Under the pieces are notes generated by a model. That model was not told the origin of the DNA. It was given only the letters and a program-made list of their open reading frames with translations, and did not search any database. DNA of 29,101 bases, taken from the IMG/VR virus record IMGVR_UViG_3300004369_000101, positions 1 through 29,101 of that record. One strand, 5' to 3'. This document shows, piece by piece, positions 6,150 to 15,100 of the stretch. This stretch comes from a virus. Position 1 is the first letter of the stretch, and each line of letters opens with the position of its first letter. Both the position numbers and the translations under genes were made by a program.

Positions 6150-7815
6150 AATATGCTTTAATAATATACTTGACTCGATGATATTTAGTCAATAGTGGAA
6201 CAGTGGTTTCTGGTACAAGAGATGGTGTAGGTACAACTGTCTTTGATAAGTTTAACTCAAATGATGGTTCATTTGCAGCAATAGCAAGATCTGTTTGAGA
6301 AAAATTAATAGTAGTTGTATTGTTAGTTGCCATGCCACCAGCAGCAGTGCCACCACCATTCGCATTTCCATATCCATAAACATTCTCTGCATCACCAAAA
6401 TCCGTCTGCTGCAGATAGTGTGTATGCGTCACCAATGTTCCTGGGTTATAGACAATCATATTACCCTGAACTTCGTTTACACCAATACCAGCAGATGCAT
6501 TACCACCGCTAGGAAGTCCAGGAATGTTATTTTGCACATCTCCCGCCCAATAGTTGTTGAAGGTGAAGTTAAGTTCTCCACCAGGAGATACTACAGTATT
6601 ATAACCGATACTTGAGTATGTTGATGAACCAATTTCACCTGTACCGATTTGATAAAATGCTGGTGTTGCCCATGCAACATAACCAACACCAATCTGATCT
6701 ACGGTTGCGGTAATAACATCATGAGTATGTTGTGCTGGAATAGTTGGTGTGCCACCCAATGGTCCAATTGCCGCAGATAAATTACCAACGATATTAAACT
6801 CAGTTTGACCACCGATACCATCAATACCAGTTGTAGTAAGAGAACCTAGTTTAAAGAATTTACCCTCAGTATTTGTAGTAAATTCATCAGTTACAGTAAG
6901 AATTCTAAAGAACTGAGTAAGGGAGATGGTCCCACCACCAGGAGCAGCAGATGGGAATGTAATACCCATTGTATCACCAACTGTGTATCCTTCGCCAGGA
7001 TTTAATACAGAGATAACTTTAAATCTAGAATCACCAACAGTAACTCCATCATCTTCATATTGTGCTTCTGCTCTGATTCTTACCTCAAATCCTGTTCCAG
7101 ATCCACCAGAAACCGAAATGTCTGCTTCTTGGAAATCATTAACAGTGTTCCAATAGTTTTGAACACCACCCTCATCTCTTTGTACCCATTCACCAATTGC
7201 TTTAGTCACATATCCATTCGTTGGAATATCTTCATTCTGCCATAACTGAAATCCAACAATCTGTCCATCTGGTTCAGTAATGCCTGGGTATACTTGTTCG
7301 TCAGGTGGATTACCAACAGCATCAATCTTTTTAATAAACCAGTTTCCACCACTAGATCCTACAGTAGTAGAGTCTCCACTAGCACCTTGTGTAATATCTG
7401 GACCTTTATATGTAATAATAGATGGTGAAGATGGAGAGTTTCCATCTACATTTCCAATACCAAATAATTTTCTGTTGTGATAATTTGGTAACCTAAAATT
7501 TCCAGAATATGTTTTGGTATTGCCAGTCTGAGATACTGTTGCAGTACCACCATATTTCGCGCCAATAGCATCAAATAGATCTGGAAATTCAGTGGCATCA
7601 ACTGTTCTACCATCGCATTCAATCCATCCAGGAAATCTAGATGTAAGAGTTCCATCGAGAGTACCCCAGTTACCTGTCTTATCCCTAAAGATAGACATAA
7701 CTGTTCCGATGGTCATTCCATCTAATTTAGGATTTCTCTGACTGTACCAATGCCCGAACTGCACATTGTCAGCACTAGCATATGTAGATACAGACCAAGT
7801 AGTAGTATACGCCAT
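6148..7815 (-). CDS. Phage tail collar protein (555 aa)
   Basis: The N-terminal part holds a Phage Tail Collar domain (PF07484): GWIECDGRTVDATEFPDLFD near residues 63-82, then FRLPNYHNRKLFG near 107-119. Such domains occur in T4 gp12-like short fibres and other fibre tips. The rest is a long Gly/Thr/Asn-rich beta-structured region. HTHD near residue 362 and HTHY near 463 are HxH motifs of the kind that bind metal in trimeric T4 fibre proteins. The C-terminus YIIKAY resembles the ends of the two other collar proteins (YIIKF, YLIRAY). Its ATG shares one base with the adhesin stop (TAATG). It is a probable baseplate or fibre-tip component made late in infection. Confidence 0.88.
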   Translation of the reverse strand: MAYTTTWSVSTYASADNVQFGHWYSQRNPKLDGMTIGTVMSIFRDKTGNWGTLDGTLTSRFPGWIECDGRTVDATEFPDLFDAIGAKYGGTATVSQTGNTKTYSGNFRLPNYHNRKLFGIGNVDGNSPSSPSIITYKGPDITQGASGDSTTVGSSGGNWFIKKIDAVGNPPDEQVYPGITEPDGQIVGFQLWQNEDIPTNGYVTKAIGEWVQRDEGGVQNYWNTVNDFQEADISVSGGSGTGFEVRIRAEAQYEDDGVTVGDSRFKVISVLNPGEGYTVGDTMGITFPSAAPGGGTISLTQFFRILTVTDEFTTNTEGKFFKLGSLTTTGIDGIGGQTEFNIVGNLSAAIGPLGGTPTIPAQHTHDVITATVDQIGVGYVAWATPAFYQIGTGEIGSSTYSSIGYNTVVSPGGELNFTFNNYWAGDVQNNIPGLPSGGNASAGIGVNEVQGNMIVYNPGTLVTHTHYLQQTDFGDAENVYGYGNANGGGTAAGGMATNNTTTINFSQTDLAIAANEPSFELNLSKTVVPTPSLVPETTVPLLTKYHRVKYIIKAY

Positions 7816-9248
7816 TATGGACCAACTGTGATTGACATGCTTCCTGTTTGACTGAGACCATTGGGTGTAAGTATTCTTAAACGCAATGTCTCACCGTTAT
7901 TTATTTGACCGCTGGTAACCCAACCACCATTTCCAACTTTAAAATTACCACCAGTTACAGTAATATTTGCTGCAGCAGTAAGACCTTGAACAAGAACAGT
8001 ATTGCTGTATACAAATGTGTTTGGTGCTTGATTGGTTTGATTAATAAAATAGAAAGCATCTGGAATCTGGTCACCATCTGTAGTAGTGATAACTTTCCAA
8101 ACATCAGTAAGAGTTCCAATAGTAACATCTACTTCTACTTCACCGCCATAATCAGGACTAGAAGTAACTCTCAGTTGGACAGAATCATTTACATTAATAT
8201 TTCCACTGGTTTGCCATGCACCAGTGCCTACTCTAAACTCTGCTCCACCAGTTAGTGTTACTGGTGTAGGAACATTGATGCCACCAATGACCTGAGGTAA
8301 ACTCTCAGTCATTGTGTTAGCAGTTGCACCAACAACATTAACAAAGTCAAAATAATCTGGATCTTGATCAGCAGTTGCAACATTAGTTACATTCCAACTC
8401 TTATTAGGACTATCTCCAACAGTTATCGTTGTTCCAACAGTTTCTCCCAAGTTACCGCTAGTCAACACCCTTAATTTTAAAACCTCTCCATTATTAATAA
8501 CTTTCTGTGCTGTGCTATAAGCACTACCATTAACCGAAGATTCAAAACCATTTGTAGGAGAAGAAACTAGAACTGGAACTGTAATACCAGTAATTGTAAT
8601 TTCATTACTCTCAACATATGTACTGGTTGGAGCATCTAGAACATTCTCAAATTCAAATGCATTGGGAAACTGCCCTGGTTCACTAATAGTAGTAATTGAC
8701 CATGTGGCAACCGTTAATCCAATAGTTACTGTGCTAGTTTTCTGACTTGTATATGATCCAGAAGATTCCATTCTAACTTGAACAGTGTCTCCGTTTTCAA
8801 CGATCTGAACATTTTGACTAAATGCTCCACCATTGACAGAAATGAAAGCACCATTAGATGCAGATGCATTTACAGGAACTTGAATACCAGTAATAGTTGC
8901 CTCATTACTGAGATAATTTGTAGAAATATCAGCGTCAAAAATACTATCAAATGTAAAAATATCTGGAATATTATCTGGTGCTAAAACATTTACAGTAACT
9001 GCTCTTTGTGAAAATACACCAGCGTTACTTACAGTCATTGTATATGTGGTTGTGGAAGAAGGAGCAGTAATTGTATATGTCTGTCCATCACCAACATTAA
9101 CTTCACCAATGCCATTATCAATTTCAGCAAATGATGCTGTTTCTACCCCATTAAAGAATGTGCTCCATGATAATATTACAGGATCTCCCTCATATGCATC
9201 TGTAGTTGGAGAATCATCATTTGCTCTAAAATATTGAACTGACGGTGG
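7815..9248 (-). repeat. Ig-like domain plus four-repeat block, copy in the 1454-aa adhesin
   Basis: This encodes residues about 978-1454. It contains YFRANDDSPTTDAYEGDP, an Ig-like fold ending TTTYTMTVSNAG, then four repeats of about 96 residues. The repeats share the plan P-x-x-F-x-F ... ITGI..PV ... NG..LR.R..TSG ... T.TVG...W. It is homologous to the block at 12180-13622, unit by unit. Similar repeats occur in many bacterial surface proteins. Confidence 0.8.
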
Positions 9249-12179
9249 AACTGTGAAGGATAGAATTGCATATCCACTCGCAGTATTGGTACTTCCACCT
9301 TGGATTAACTCAAGTGCGTTATCATCATATCTAGATGTTCCTCCACCACCAGAAGAACCGCCAAAATTATTATCAACACCAGCGCCCCCGCCGCCGCCAC
9401 CTGAGTGACCGCCACCGCCGCCTCCACCACCGCCGCCGTCGCCACCAGCATTGGCACCAGCGCCACCATCAGCGTTATTGACATTTGTAGTAGCAGACCA
9501 AGATCCACCAGTTCCACCTGATCCAGAGCAACTGCGATTCCAAGATCCACCGCCTCCGCCTCCGCCGCCGCCACCAGCAGCAAACCAGCGTTGATTATCT
9601 GTGTCATAAATGCCAGATCCAGCGCCACCACCAGCACCAGATCCAGACCATCCACCACCTAAACTATCAGATCCACCGCCGCCGCCGTCCATGAATCCAG
9701 CAGCACCTGTACCACCTTGACCTCCAGGTTTTCCTCCAGGAGATCCAGATGCTCCATTATCACCTTGATTTCCAATTCTGAGAATTAAATTCCAATCATT
9801 TTGCCCAGCACCTGTTAATTTTACATAACCATTGCCAGAGTTAAAATTGTCTCCCTGAGATAAAACTCCAGCATTCTGTGAATACGCTAGATTGTAGTAA
9901 CCATTTCCTGTTTTACCACCAGTACCACCTTCACATGGTCCACCACCATCTCCAGGTAAATTTGTGGGAGTCCAACCACCACCAGCGCCGCCGCCACCGC
10001 CGCCTCCGCCGTTAGTTTGAGCATCACTACCATCCAATCCATCAGTTCTAGCACCTGTTGTATACAGAATGCCATTATCTTGACCGCCAGTTTGATTAAG
10101 TGTTCCACAAGCATCAACACCACCTGCACCACCTCCACCACCTGCTACAACTAATGTAGTGTTACCAATATGAATAGCACTAGATCCTCCACCGCCGCCG
10201 CCTCTCGTTCCTGTATTACCATCAACACTTAAATTAACGGGAGAAGTTGGTGCGTAAAACACATATCCAAACGCATTGTTTGTGGTGTCTAAAGTATATC
10301 CATTTGCATTTCCTTCCGTTGCATTAGAAGTCCACAAAACATCAGTTCCATTTGTTTTTGCATAAAAGAGAGTTGTTGCAATCTCAGTTACATCAATAAA
10401 GAATGGTGGTGTACCAGCTGGAGGGAAAGCATATGCAGTATATGTACTAGCTGGTTTGCCTGGTTCATTATCAGATATAGCAATTGTTCCTGGTGGTTGT
10501 GGATCAGTAAACACATTAGCAATCTGTCCCTCTAACGCATATCCAGTTGGAGGAGTAGCAGACAACCCAGTAAAATGATCTCCTGTTGTGCTATTAAAAT
10601 ACCTATACAATGGAACTGTAATATATGTACTACTAACTGTAGCACCTAATCCACCAGATCCACCATCATTGTAACCTTGACCAGGACTACCAAGATCAAT
10701 CGCAGAGTTACCAGCACCACCATTACCACCAACTTTAATTGATAAAGTTTGTCCAGCAATATTTGTTAAGACACCAGTGATTTTTTGTCCTAAATGACCA
10801 GTAGTAAATGCAGCGGTATCTCCTCCTTTACCACCTTGTATTTCATAGTTAAGTGTGTCTATATTAGCAGGAACTGCAACTGTAGTATCTTGATAAATTG
10901 TTTGATTTACAGATCCACCAGCGCCATATGGATTTCCAGCGCCATTATCATTTAGTCTAAATTGTCCTACTCTACCTGCACCACCAGGACAACCAGATCC
11001 GTTAGCATCAGATCCGCCACTACCACCTCTACCAGCAGCAATAGTTACAAATGCGTTGGTGGTTCCAGCAGGAACAAAAATTGTATGACTGCCAGTTCCA
11101 TATGTAGTAACAAATTCGTTAGTTAAACTATTTCCCTGAGGAACAACAGTAAGAGTAATGCTATCAGTTGTAACTCCACCAGGACCTTCGGCAACAAGTG
11201 TATAAATTGTTGTTGAAGTTGGAGAAACAGCAAGTGTTCCTGTAAATGCTACTGCTTGACCATTAATAGTAACAGATGTTGGTGCTGAAGCAGCATCTCC
11301 TGTAGCTGCCCACTCCAATGTAGCGCCAGTTCCATTAACAATAACAGCAGCAGGACTTACATTAAATTGAACTGTTGGTGGATCCCCAGTTTCATATGTC
11401 AACTCAAAAAATCCATCATTATCCCTGAATGCATTTGTTACAGTAGACGCATTGATAACGAAATTAGTGTCTCTATAACTTCCACCCTTCTGACCATGGT
11501 TACCACCAATATGATTTCCTTGAGCAACAGCAATACCACCAGAACCACCGTCATTATAATTGTTTCCGTTGTTTCCTCCACCACCGCCACCTGAACCAGC
11601 GTTAGCATTAATGTTTCCATTACCACCCGCTTGACCCGAGGAAGCATTTAGTGTAGTTCCAACAGTTCCAGGAGTTACAGCACTACCGTTTGGTTCTCTA
11701 TACTGAGAGTCCCACTGATCATAAGTAGCACCGCCTGCTCCACCACCGCCACCAGCAATAAGAACATATCCATTATCAATACTAACTGTCGTGGCAGAAC
11801 CTCCACCTGCTCCACCACCAGAGTTACAAATAACTTCGCCGCCAGGTTGTGTTCCACCTGCTCCACCATTAAATGAACCAGTTCCACCAGATGCAGCACC
11901 GTCGCTGCCAAAGTTGGTAGTTCCGTCGAAACCTTTTGTTCCAATAACAACAACTAATGTCTTACCAGAAACTGCTGAAGCACTAAATTCTCCAGTTATC
12001 CTTTCACCAGGACCACCGTCAATTTGAGCTCCAGGAGTAAAACCTTGGGAGATAACAACACCAGGACCAGTACCACCACCAGATGCACCACGAATCTCAT
12101 ATGTGAGAGATTTCACATTTGTTGGAAGATTTATATTATAAGTTCCCGCTGTATCGTATGTAACTGTCTGAATTGCCAT
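7815..12179 (-). CDS. Giant glycine-rich adhesin with Ig-like and repeat domains
   Basis: This 1454-residue protein is modular. Residues 1-260 are a glycine-rich beta domain starting TYDTAGTYNINLP; about 265-345 is an Ig-like domain (TSTTIYTLVAEGPGG). A short glycine-rich domain remnant starts near 350, and a second full copy near 430. A DUF5648-like insert occupies about 521-645 (VPLYRYFNSTTGDHF). More glycine-rich sequence with poly-Gly runs follows to about 975. A second Ig-like domain (978-1066) and four repeats of about 96 residues end the protein. The C-terminal part is homologous to that of the upstream gene. Glycine-rich loops recall T-even gp38-type adhesins, so host-receptor binding is likely. 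It starts directly after the previous stop (TAA ATG). Confidence 0.88.
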   Translation of the reverse strand: MAIQTVTYDTAGTYNINLPTNVKSLTYEIRGASGGGTGPGVVISQGFTPGAQIDGGPGERITGEFSASAVSGKTLVVVIGTKGFDGTTNFGSDGAASGGTGSFNGGAGGTQPGGEVICNSGGGAGGGSATTVSIDNGYVLIAGGGGGAGGATYDQWDSQYREPNGSAVTPGTVGTTLNASSGQAGGNGNINANAGSGGGGGGNNGNNYNDGGSGGIAVAQGNHIGGNHGQKGGSYRDTNFVINASTVTNAFRDNDGFFELTYETGDPPTVQFNVSPAAVIVNGTGATLEWAATGDAASAPTSVTINGQAVAFTGTLAVSPTSTTIYTLVAEGPGGVTTDSITLTVVPQGNSLTNEFVTTYGTGSHTIFVPAGTTNAFVTIAAGRGGSGGSDANGSGCPGGAGRVGQFRLNDNGAGNPYGAGGSVNQTIYQDTTVAVPANIDTLNYEIQGGKGGDTAAFTTGHLGQKITGVLTNIAGQTLSIKVGGNGGAGNSAIDLGSPGQGYNDGGSGGLGATVSSTYITVPLYRYFNSTTGDHFTGLSATPPTGYALEGQIANVFTDPQPPGTIAISDNEPGKPASTYTAYAFPPAGTPPFFIDVTEIATTLFYAKTNGTDVLWTSNATEGNANGYTLDTTNNAFGYVFYAPTSPVNLSVDGNTGTRGGGGGGSSAIHIGNTTLVVAGGGGGAGGVDACGTLNQTGGQDNGILYTTGARTDGLDGSDAQTNGGGGGGGGAGGGWTPTNLPGDGGGPCEGGTGGKTGNGYYNLAYSQNAGVLSQGDNFNSGNGYVKLTGAGQNDWNLILRIGNQGDNGASGSPGGKPGGQGGTGAAGFMDGGGGGSDSLGGGWSGSGAGGGAGSGIYDTDNQRWFAAGGGGGGGGGGSWNRSCSGSGGTGGSWSATTNVNNADGGAGANAGGDGGGGGGGGGGHSGGGGGGAGVDNNFGGSSGGGGTSRYDDNALELIQGGSTNTASGYAILSFTVPPSVQYFRANDDSPTTDAYEGDPVILSWSTFFNGVETASFAEIDNGIGEVNVGDGQTYTITAPSSTTTYTMTVSNAGVFSQRAVTVNVLAPDNIPDIFTFDSIFDADISTNYLSNEATITGIQVPVNASASNGAFISVNGGAFSQNVQIVENGDTVQVRMESSGSYTSQKTSTVTIGLTVATWSITTISEPGQFPNAFEFENVLDAPTSTYVESNEITITGITVPVLVSSPTNGFESSVNGSAYSTAQKVINNGEVLKLRVLTSGNLGETVGTTITVGDSPNKSWNVTNVATADQDPDYFDFVNVVGATANTMTESLPQVIGGINVPTPVTLTGGAEFRVGTGAWQTSGNINVNDSVQLRVTSSPDYGGEVEVDVTIGTLTDVWKVITTTDGDQIPDAFYFINQTNQAPNTFVYSNTVLVQGLTAAANITVTGGNFKVGNGGWVTSGQINNGETLRLRILTPNGLSQTGSMSITVGP
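9382..9450 (-). repeat. Poly-glycine low-complexity stretch
   Basis: GGC/GGT-rich coding for about 23 residues (about 911-933) of almost pure glycine, including a run of ten Gly, broken by single residues such as His-Ser. Local G+C is far above the surrounding gene. Similar shorter runs lie near 9550-9575, 9675-9690 and 9985-10010. The frame stays open throughout, so the tract is coding. Confidence 0.75.
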
Positions 12180-13622
12180 TTATCCGATCGTTATGCTTAG
12201 ATTAGAAGTAGTCGCCAATCCACCAGTTAAAATTCTAACTTTCATCTGGTCACCATTATTTACTTGTCCTGTTGCTGACCATCCACTCCACCCACTACCA
12301 GTGTTTTTTGCAAATTGACCACCAGTAACTGTTACATTAGATGGTGATGTAATTCCTTGAAGGACAACAACATTACTCTCAATATATGTATTAGGTGGTT
12401 GGTTGTCTCTATTTGAAAAATAGAAGGCATCAGGAGTAGTATCATTTGCTGTTGTAGTTGTCACCGTAAAGGTATCTGTCAAAGAACCAACAGTAACATC
12501 AGTTTCCACCACACCACCAGGATCTGCACTAGAAGTAATTCTAACTCTCAAATTCTGTCCATTGTTGATCGTAGTTCCAGTAGATCCAGCAACCCAACTA
12601 CCACTGCCAACTCTAATTTCAGCGCCATTTGTTGCTGTTACTTGAGTAGGAATATTAATACCATTAATTAAAACAGGATCACTTGTAATCACAGAACTGG
12701 CAGATGCATTATCGACATCAGTGAAGAAAAAATAGTTGGGATCAGTATCAGCAGTTCCCTGATTAGTAATATTCCAATCAACATTAGGACTACCACCAAC
12801 AGTAATAATTGTACTAGCAGTTTCTCCAGTATTGCCAGTTGTGGTATAACGCAATCTTAATGTTTGACCATTTGTAATAGTTTTTGCTGCAGTAGAGAAT
12901 GTGCCGCCATTCACAGAACTTTGAAATCCATTTGTAGGAGCAGAGACAGCAACAGATTGCGTAATGCCAGTAATTGTTACCTGATTACTCGTAATAGTCG
13001 TATTCAAACCAGCATCTGAAACATCATTAAAGTCAAATGTATTTGGAATCTGAGCAGGTTCTGTTTGGGTTGTGATGGTCCATGTTGCGGATGCGCTACC
13101 GACCTGAACCGTAGTTGTTTTTGCAGTGTTATACTGTCCAGATGAAACCATTCTAACTCTCAATGTCTGTCCATTAGAAATAGTTTTATTTGCGGTACTA
13201 AAAGTACCACCATTTACAGATGTTTGTGCTCCATTGGATGCTTGAACAGTAACACTAGTCTCAATACCACTAATAGTAGAAGTATTGCTTGTATATGTTG
13301 TGCTCAATGCAGCATTCTGAACACTGTCAAAAGTAAAAAGATCAGGATCACTGTCAGGAAGATCCATCTCTACTGTGACACTAGAACTCAAAGACCCTGT
13401 GGGACCCTGAACTGTTAATGTGTATGTGGTCTCAGTAGTTGGACCTGGGTTTAATGTAATAGAACCATTTCCAATTGGAGAGATATCGCCAACTCCTTGA
13501 TTAATTGAACCACTAGTTGCACCAGCAAATGATCCTAATAGTGTGTTCCATGATAAAGTGACTGGATCGCCAGGAGAAATTAAAGTGGTTGAAGAATCAT
13601 CATTTGCTCTGAAGTATGTGAT
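12180..13622 (-). repeat. Ig-like domain plus four-repeat block, copy in the 681-aa adhesin
   Basis: This encodes residues about 202-681 with TYFRANDDSSTTLISPGDP, an Ig-like domain ending TTETTYTLTVQGPTG, then four repeats. Repeat order matches that of the downstream gene: for example SGQYNTAKTTTVQVGSASATW here against SGSYTSQKTSTVTIGLTVATW there, and the last units both begin PDAFYF. Confidence 0.8.
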
Positions 13623-14225
13623 AGTTGTAGGAACCGTACCATAGATTCTAATTCTAGAAACAGCATACCTATCACCAGCATTCTGATTATTAGCAAATAC
13701 ACCGCCAGCACCTTGGAATTCAGGAGCAGATGCTGCCATAAAAATTTGCCAGAGAAAATTTCCTCTATTATTGGCAGGAATATTAACTTGTCGTGTGATC
13801 CATCCAGGACCACCTTCTACTCCAGGATATGGTCCATATCCAGCACCACCAGCAACCAACTGCTGTGTAGTTGTAGTTCCTCCCGTCGTACATTTAATCT
13901 TAAGTCCTTCATTAGCATCATTTGGTCTTTCTCCACCATTAAAGTCATCACCTGTAATAAGGTCGATGATCATATATTCCATATTAGTGGTATTCAAAGC
14001 AAACTGAGCAATTCTATTACCCACAAATAGGGTACTATTAAAAGTTCCCAAACTTAGATGTTTGGTTCCTACATTATTAATAAATCCGCCAAGTTCTCCA
14101 GTTCCAGCAGCACCAGAAACTCCATATCCACTATCATAAATGGCACATCCATTTAAATAATCATTGACTCCAGTGAAATCAAATCCAGCACTTCCTGGTC
14201 GTAAATCGTAAATTAAATCTGCCAT
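12180..14225 (-). CDS. Adhesin-like structural protein with Ig-like and repeat domains
   Basis: In this 681-residue protein, residues 1-200 form an N-terminal domain I do not recognise. It has hydrophobic strands (FVGNRIAQFALNTTNMEYMI) and Gly-rich loops (VAGGAGYGPYPGVEGGPG), and ends RIRIYGTVPTT. It looks like a carbohydrate- or surface-binding beta-sandwich, but that is a guess. Residues 202-295 are Ig-like and about 295-681 hold four repeats of about 96 residues. The C-terminal 480 residues are homologous to the end of the next gene, so the two proteins share a common stalk with different heads. The ATG lies 2 bases after the collar gene stop. Probable virion surface or fibre protein. Confidence 0.87.
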   Translation of the reverse strand: MADLIYDLRPGSAGFDFTGVNDYLNGCAIYDSGYGVSGAAGTGELGGFINNVGTKHLSLGTFNSTLFVGNRIAQFALNTTNMEYMIIDLITGDDFNGGERPNDANEGLKIKCTTGGTTTTQQLVAGGAGYGPYPGVEGGPGWITRQVNIPANNRGNFLWQIFMAASAPEFQGAGGVFANNQNAGDRYAVSRIRIYGTVPTTITYFRANDDSSTTLISPGDPVTLSWNTLLGSFAGATSGSINQGVGDISPIGNGSITLNPGPTTETTYTLTVQGPTGSLSSSVTVEMDLPDSDPDLFTFDSVQNAALSTTYTSNTSTISGIETSVTVQASNGAQTSVNGGTFSTANKTISNGQTLRVRMVSSGQYNTAKTTTVQVGSASATWTITTQTEPAQIPNTFDFNDVSDAGLNTTITSNQVTITGITQSVAVSAPTNGFQSSVNGGTFSTAAKTITNGQTLRLRYTTTGNTGETASTIITVGGSPNVDWNITNQGTADTDPNYFFFTDVDNASASSVITSDPVLINGINIPTQVTATNGAEIRVGSGSWVAGSTGTTINNGQNLRVRITSSADPGGVVETDVTVGSLTDTFTVTTTTANDTTPDAFYFSNRDNQPPNTYIESNVVVLQGITSPSNVTVTGGQFAKNTGSGWSGWSATGQVNNGDQMKVRILTGGLATTSNLSITIG

Positions 14226-14227
14226 CT

Positions 14228-15100
14228 TTAGAATTTAATAATATATTCAACTAGAATAAATGGTTGGACTGATTCTGCGAGAGTATCAATAGTTTTAGTT
14301 TGAACAGTCAATGTTGTTTGCAAATTATCTACTGGAACATTGAATGTTGGGTACGAATAAACAAAATTTTGTGAATAATCTGGAGAAGTAGGCCACTGAA
14401 TATTATGTAGATGGTTTGCAGCAGCATCGTTGGTAGGATTACCAGAACCAATAATACTATTTCCAGCAAATGGTGTCAGATCGGTTCCACTCTTTCCTTC
14501 AGCACCAACTTTAAAGTTACCAGTGTAGTTTAACACTTTAGCATTGGTTTGGTGACCATGTGCTTGGAAAGAAGATGCATCCAAAAATGTTTCTTGTGTC
14601 TGAATATCTTCGTTTGGTGGGGTAAATCTAGCATTACCCTGCATTGGAATGTCGGTTTGACCAACAACAGTAAAGTTTCCACTATATCCAATAGTAAAAC
14701 TATTTGCCTGTGAAGTAACTACTACCTCAGCACCAACTCTAGGTTTACCAGAAAAATTTTCAGTAACACTTTGAGCAACCACCATACTTTGATATGTGCC
14801 AGATGCTAGTCCAGGACTCAAATACTTTGCTCCAATATCTGGAACTTGGAATTGATCATCAGCAAGTGTTTGATTTTCTTTTTTAAACTTACAGGCACCA
14901 CCTGTTCCCAAAATAGCAGCAAGTTCTGGATAATCTCCAGCAGTGTATACTTTACCATCACAACGCAAAAATCCTGCGGGAATTTTTTGTCTCCACGATG
15001 GATCCGTAGGATCGCCTTGGAGTGGCAAATCACTAGTAAAAATTTGAATAGCGCCTACAACTCCGCCGTATTTTCCTCTTTCTCTTGCGTAATTTGCCAT
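14228..15100 (-). CDS. Phage tail collar protein (290 aa)
   Basis: The probable start is the second in-frame ATG (15100), giving MANYARERGKYGG. It overlaps the preceding stop by one base (TAATG), while a longer start at 15127 would overlap the upstream gene by 28 bases. The protein holds a tail collar domain: IPAGFLRCDGKVYTAGDYPE near residues 40-59, then a strand FQVPDIG near 83-89. HGH (near 181) and HLH (near 231) are HxH motifs. The end YIIKF matches the termini of the other collar proteins. It is likely a short-fibre or fibre-tip component. The substrate or receptor is unknown. Confidence 0.87.
   Translation of the reverse strand: MANYARERGKYGGVVGAIQIFTSDLPLQGDPTDPSWRQKIPAGFLRCDGKVYTAGDYPELAAILGTGGACKFKKENQTLADDQFQVPDIGAKYLSPGLASGTYQSMVVAQSVTENFSGKPRVGAEVVVTSQANSFTIGYSGNFTVVGQTDIPMQGNARFTPPNEDIQTQETFLDASSFQAHGHQTNAKVLNYTGNFKVGAEGKSGTDLTPFAGNSIIGSGNPTNDAAANHLHNIQWPTSPDYSQNFVYSYPTFNVPVDNLQTTLTVQTKTIDTLAESVQPFILVEYIIKF

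Noticed and set aside
6926-7156. Proline-rich plus-strand reading opposite the collar gene
   Set aside because: It is the antisense of Gly/Thr-rich coding sequence, without ribosome site or recognisable motif. The same applies to the other plus-strand readings in the window.
9305-9658. Minus-strand Val/Leu/Ala-rich reading in another frame of the glycine-rich gene
   Set aside because: Poly-Gly codons stay open in shifted frames and give low-complexity hydrophobic sequence. The glycine frame continues intact over 1454 residues with recognisable domains.
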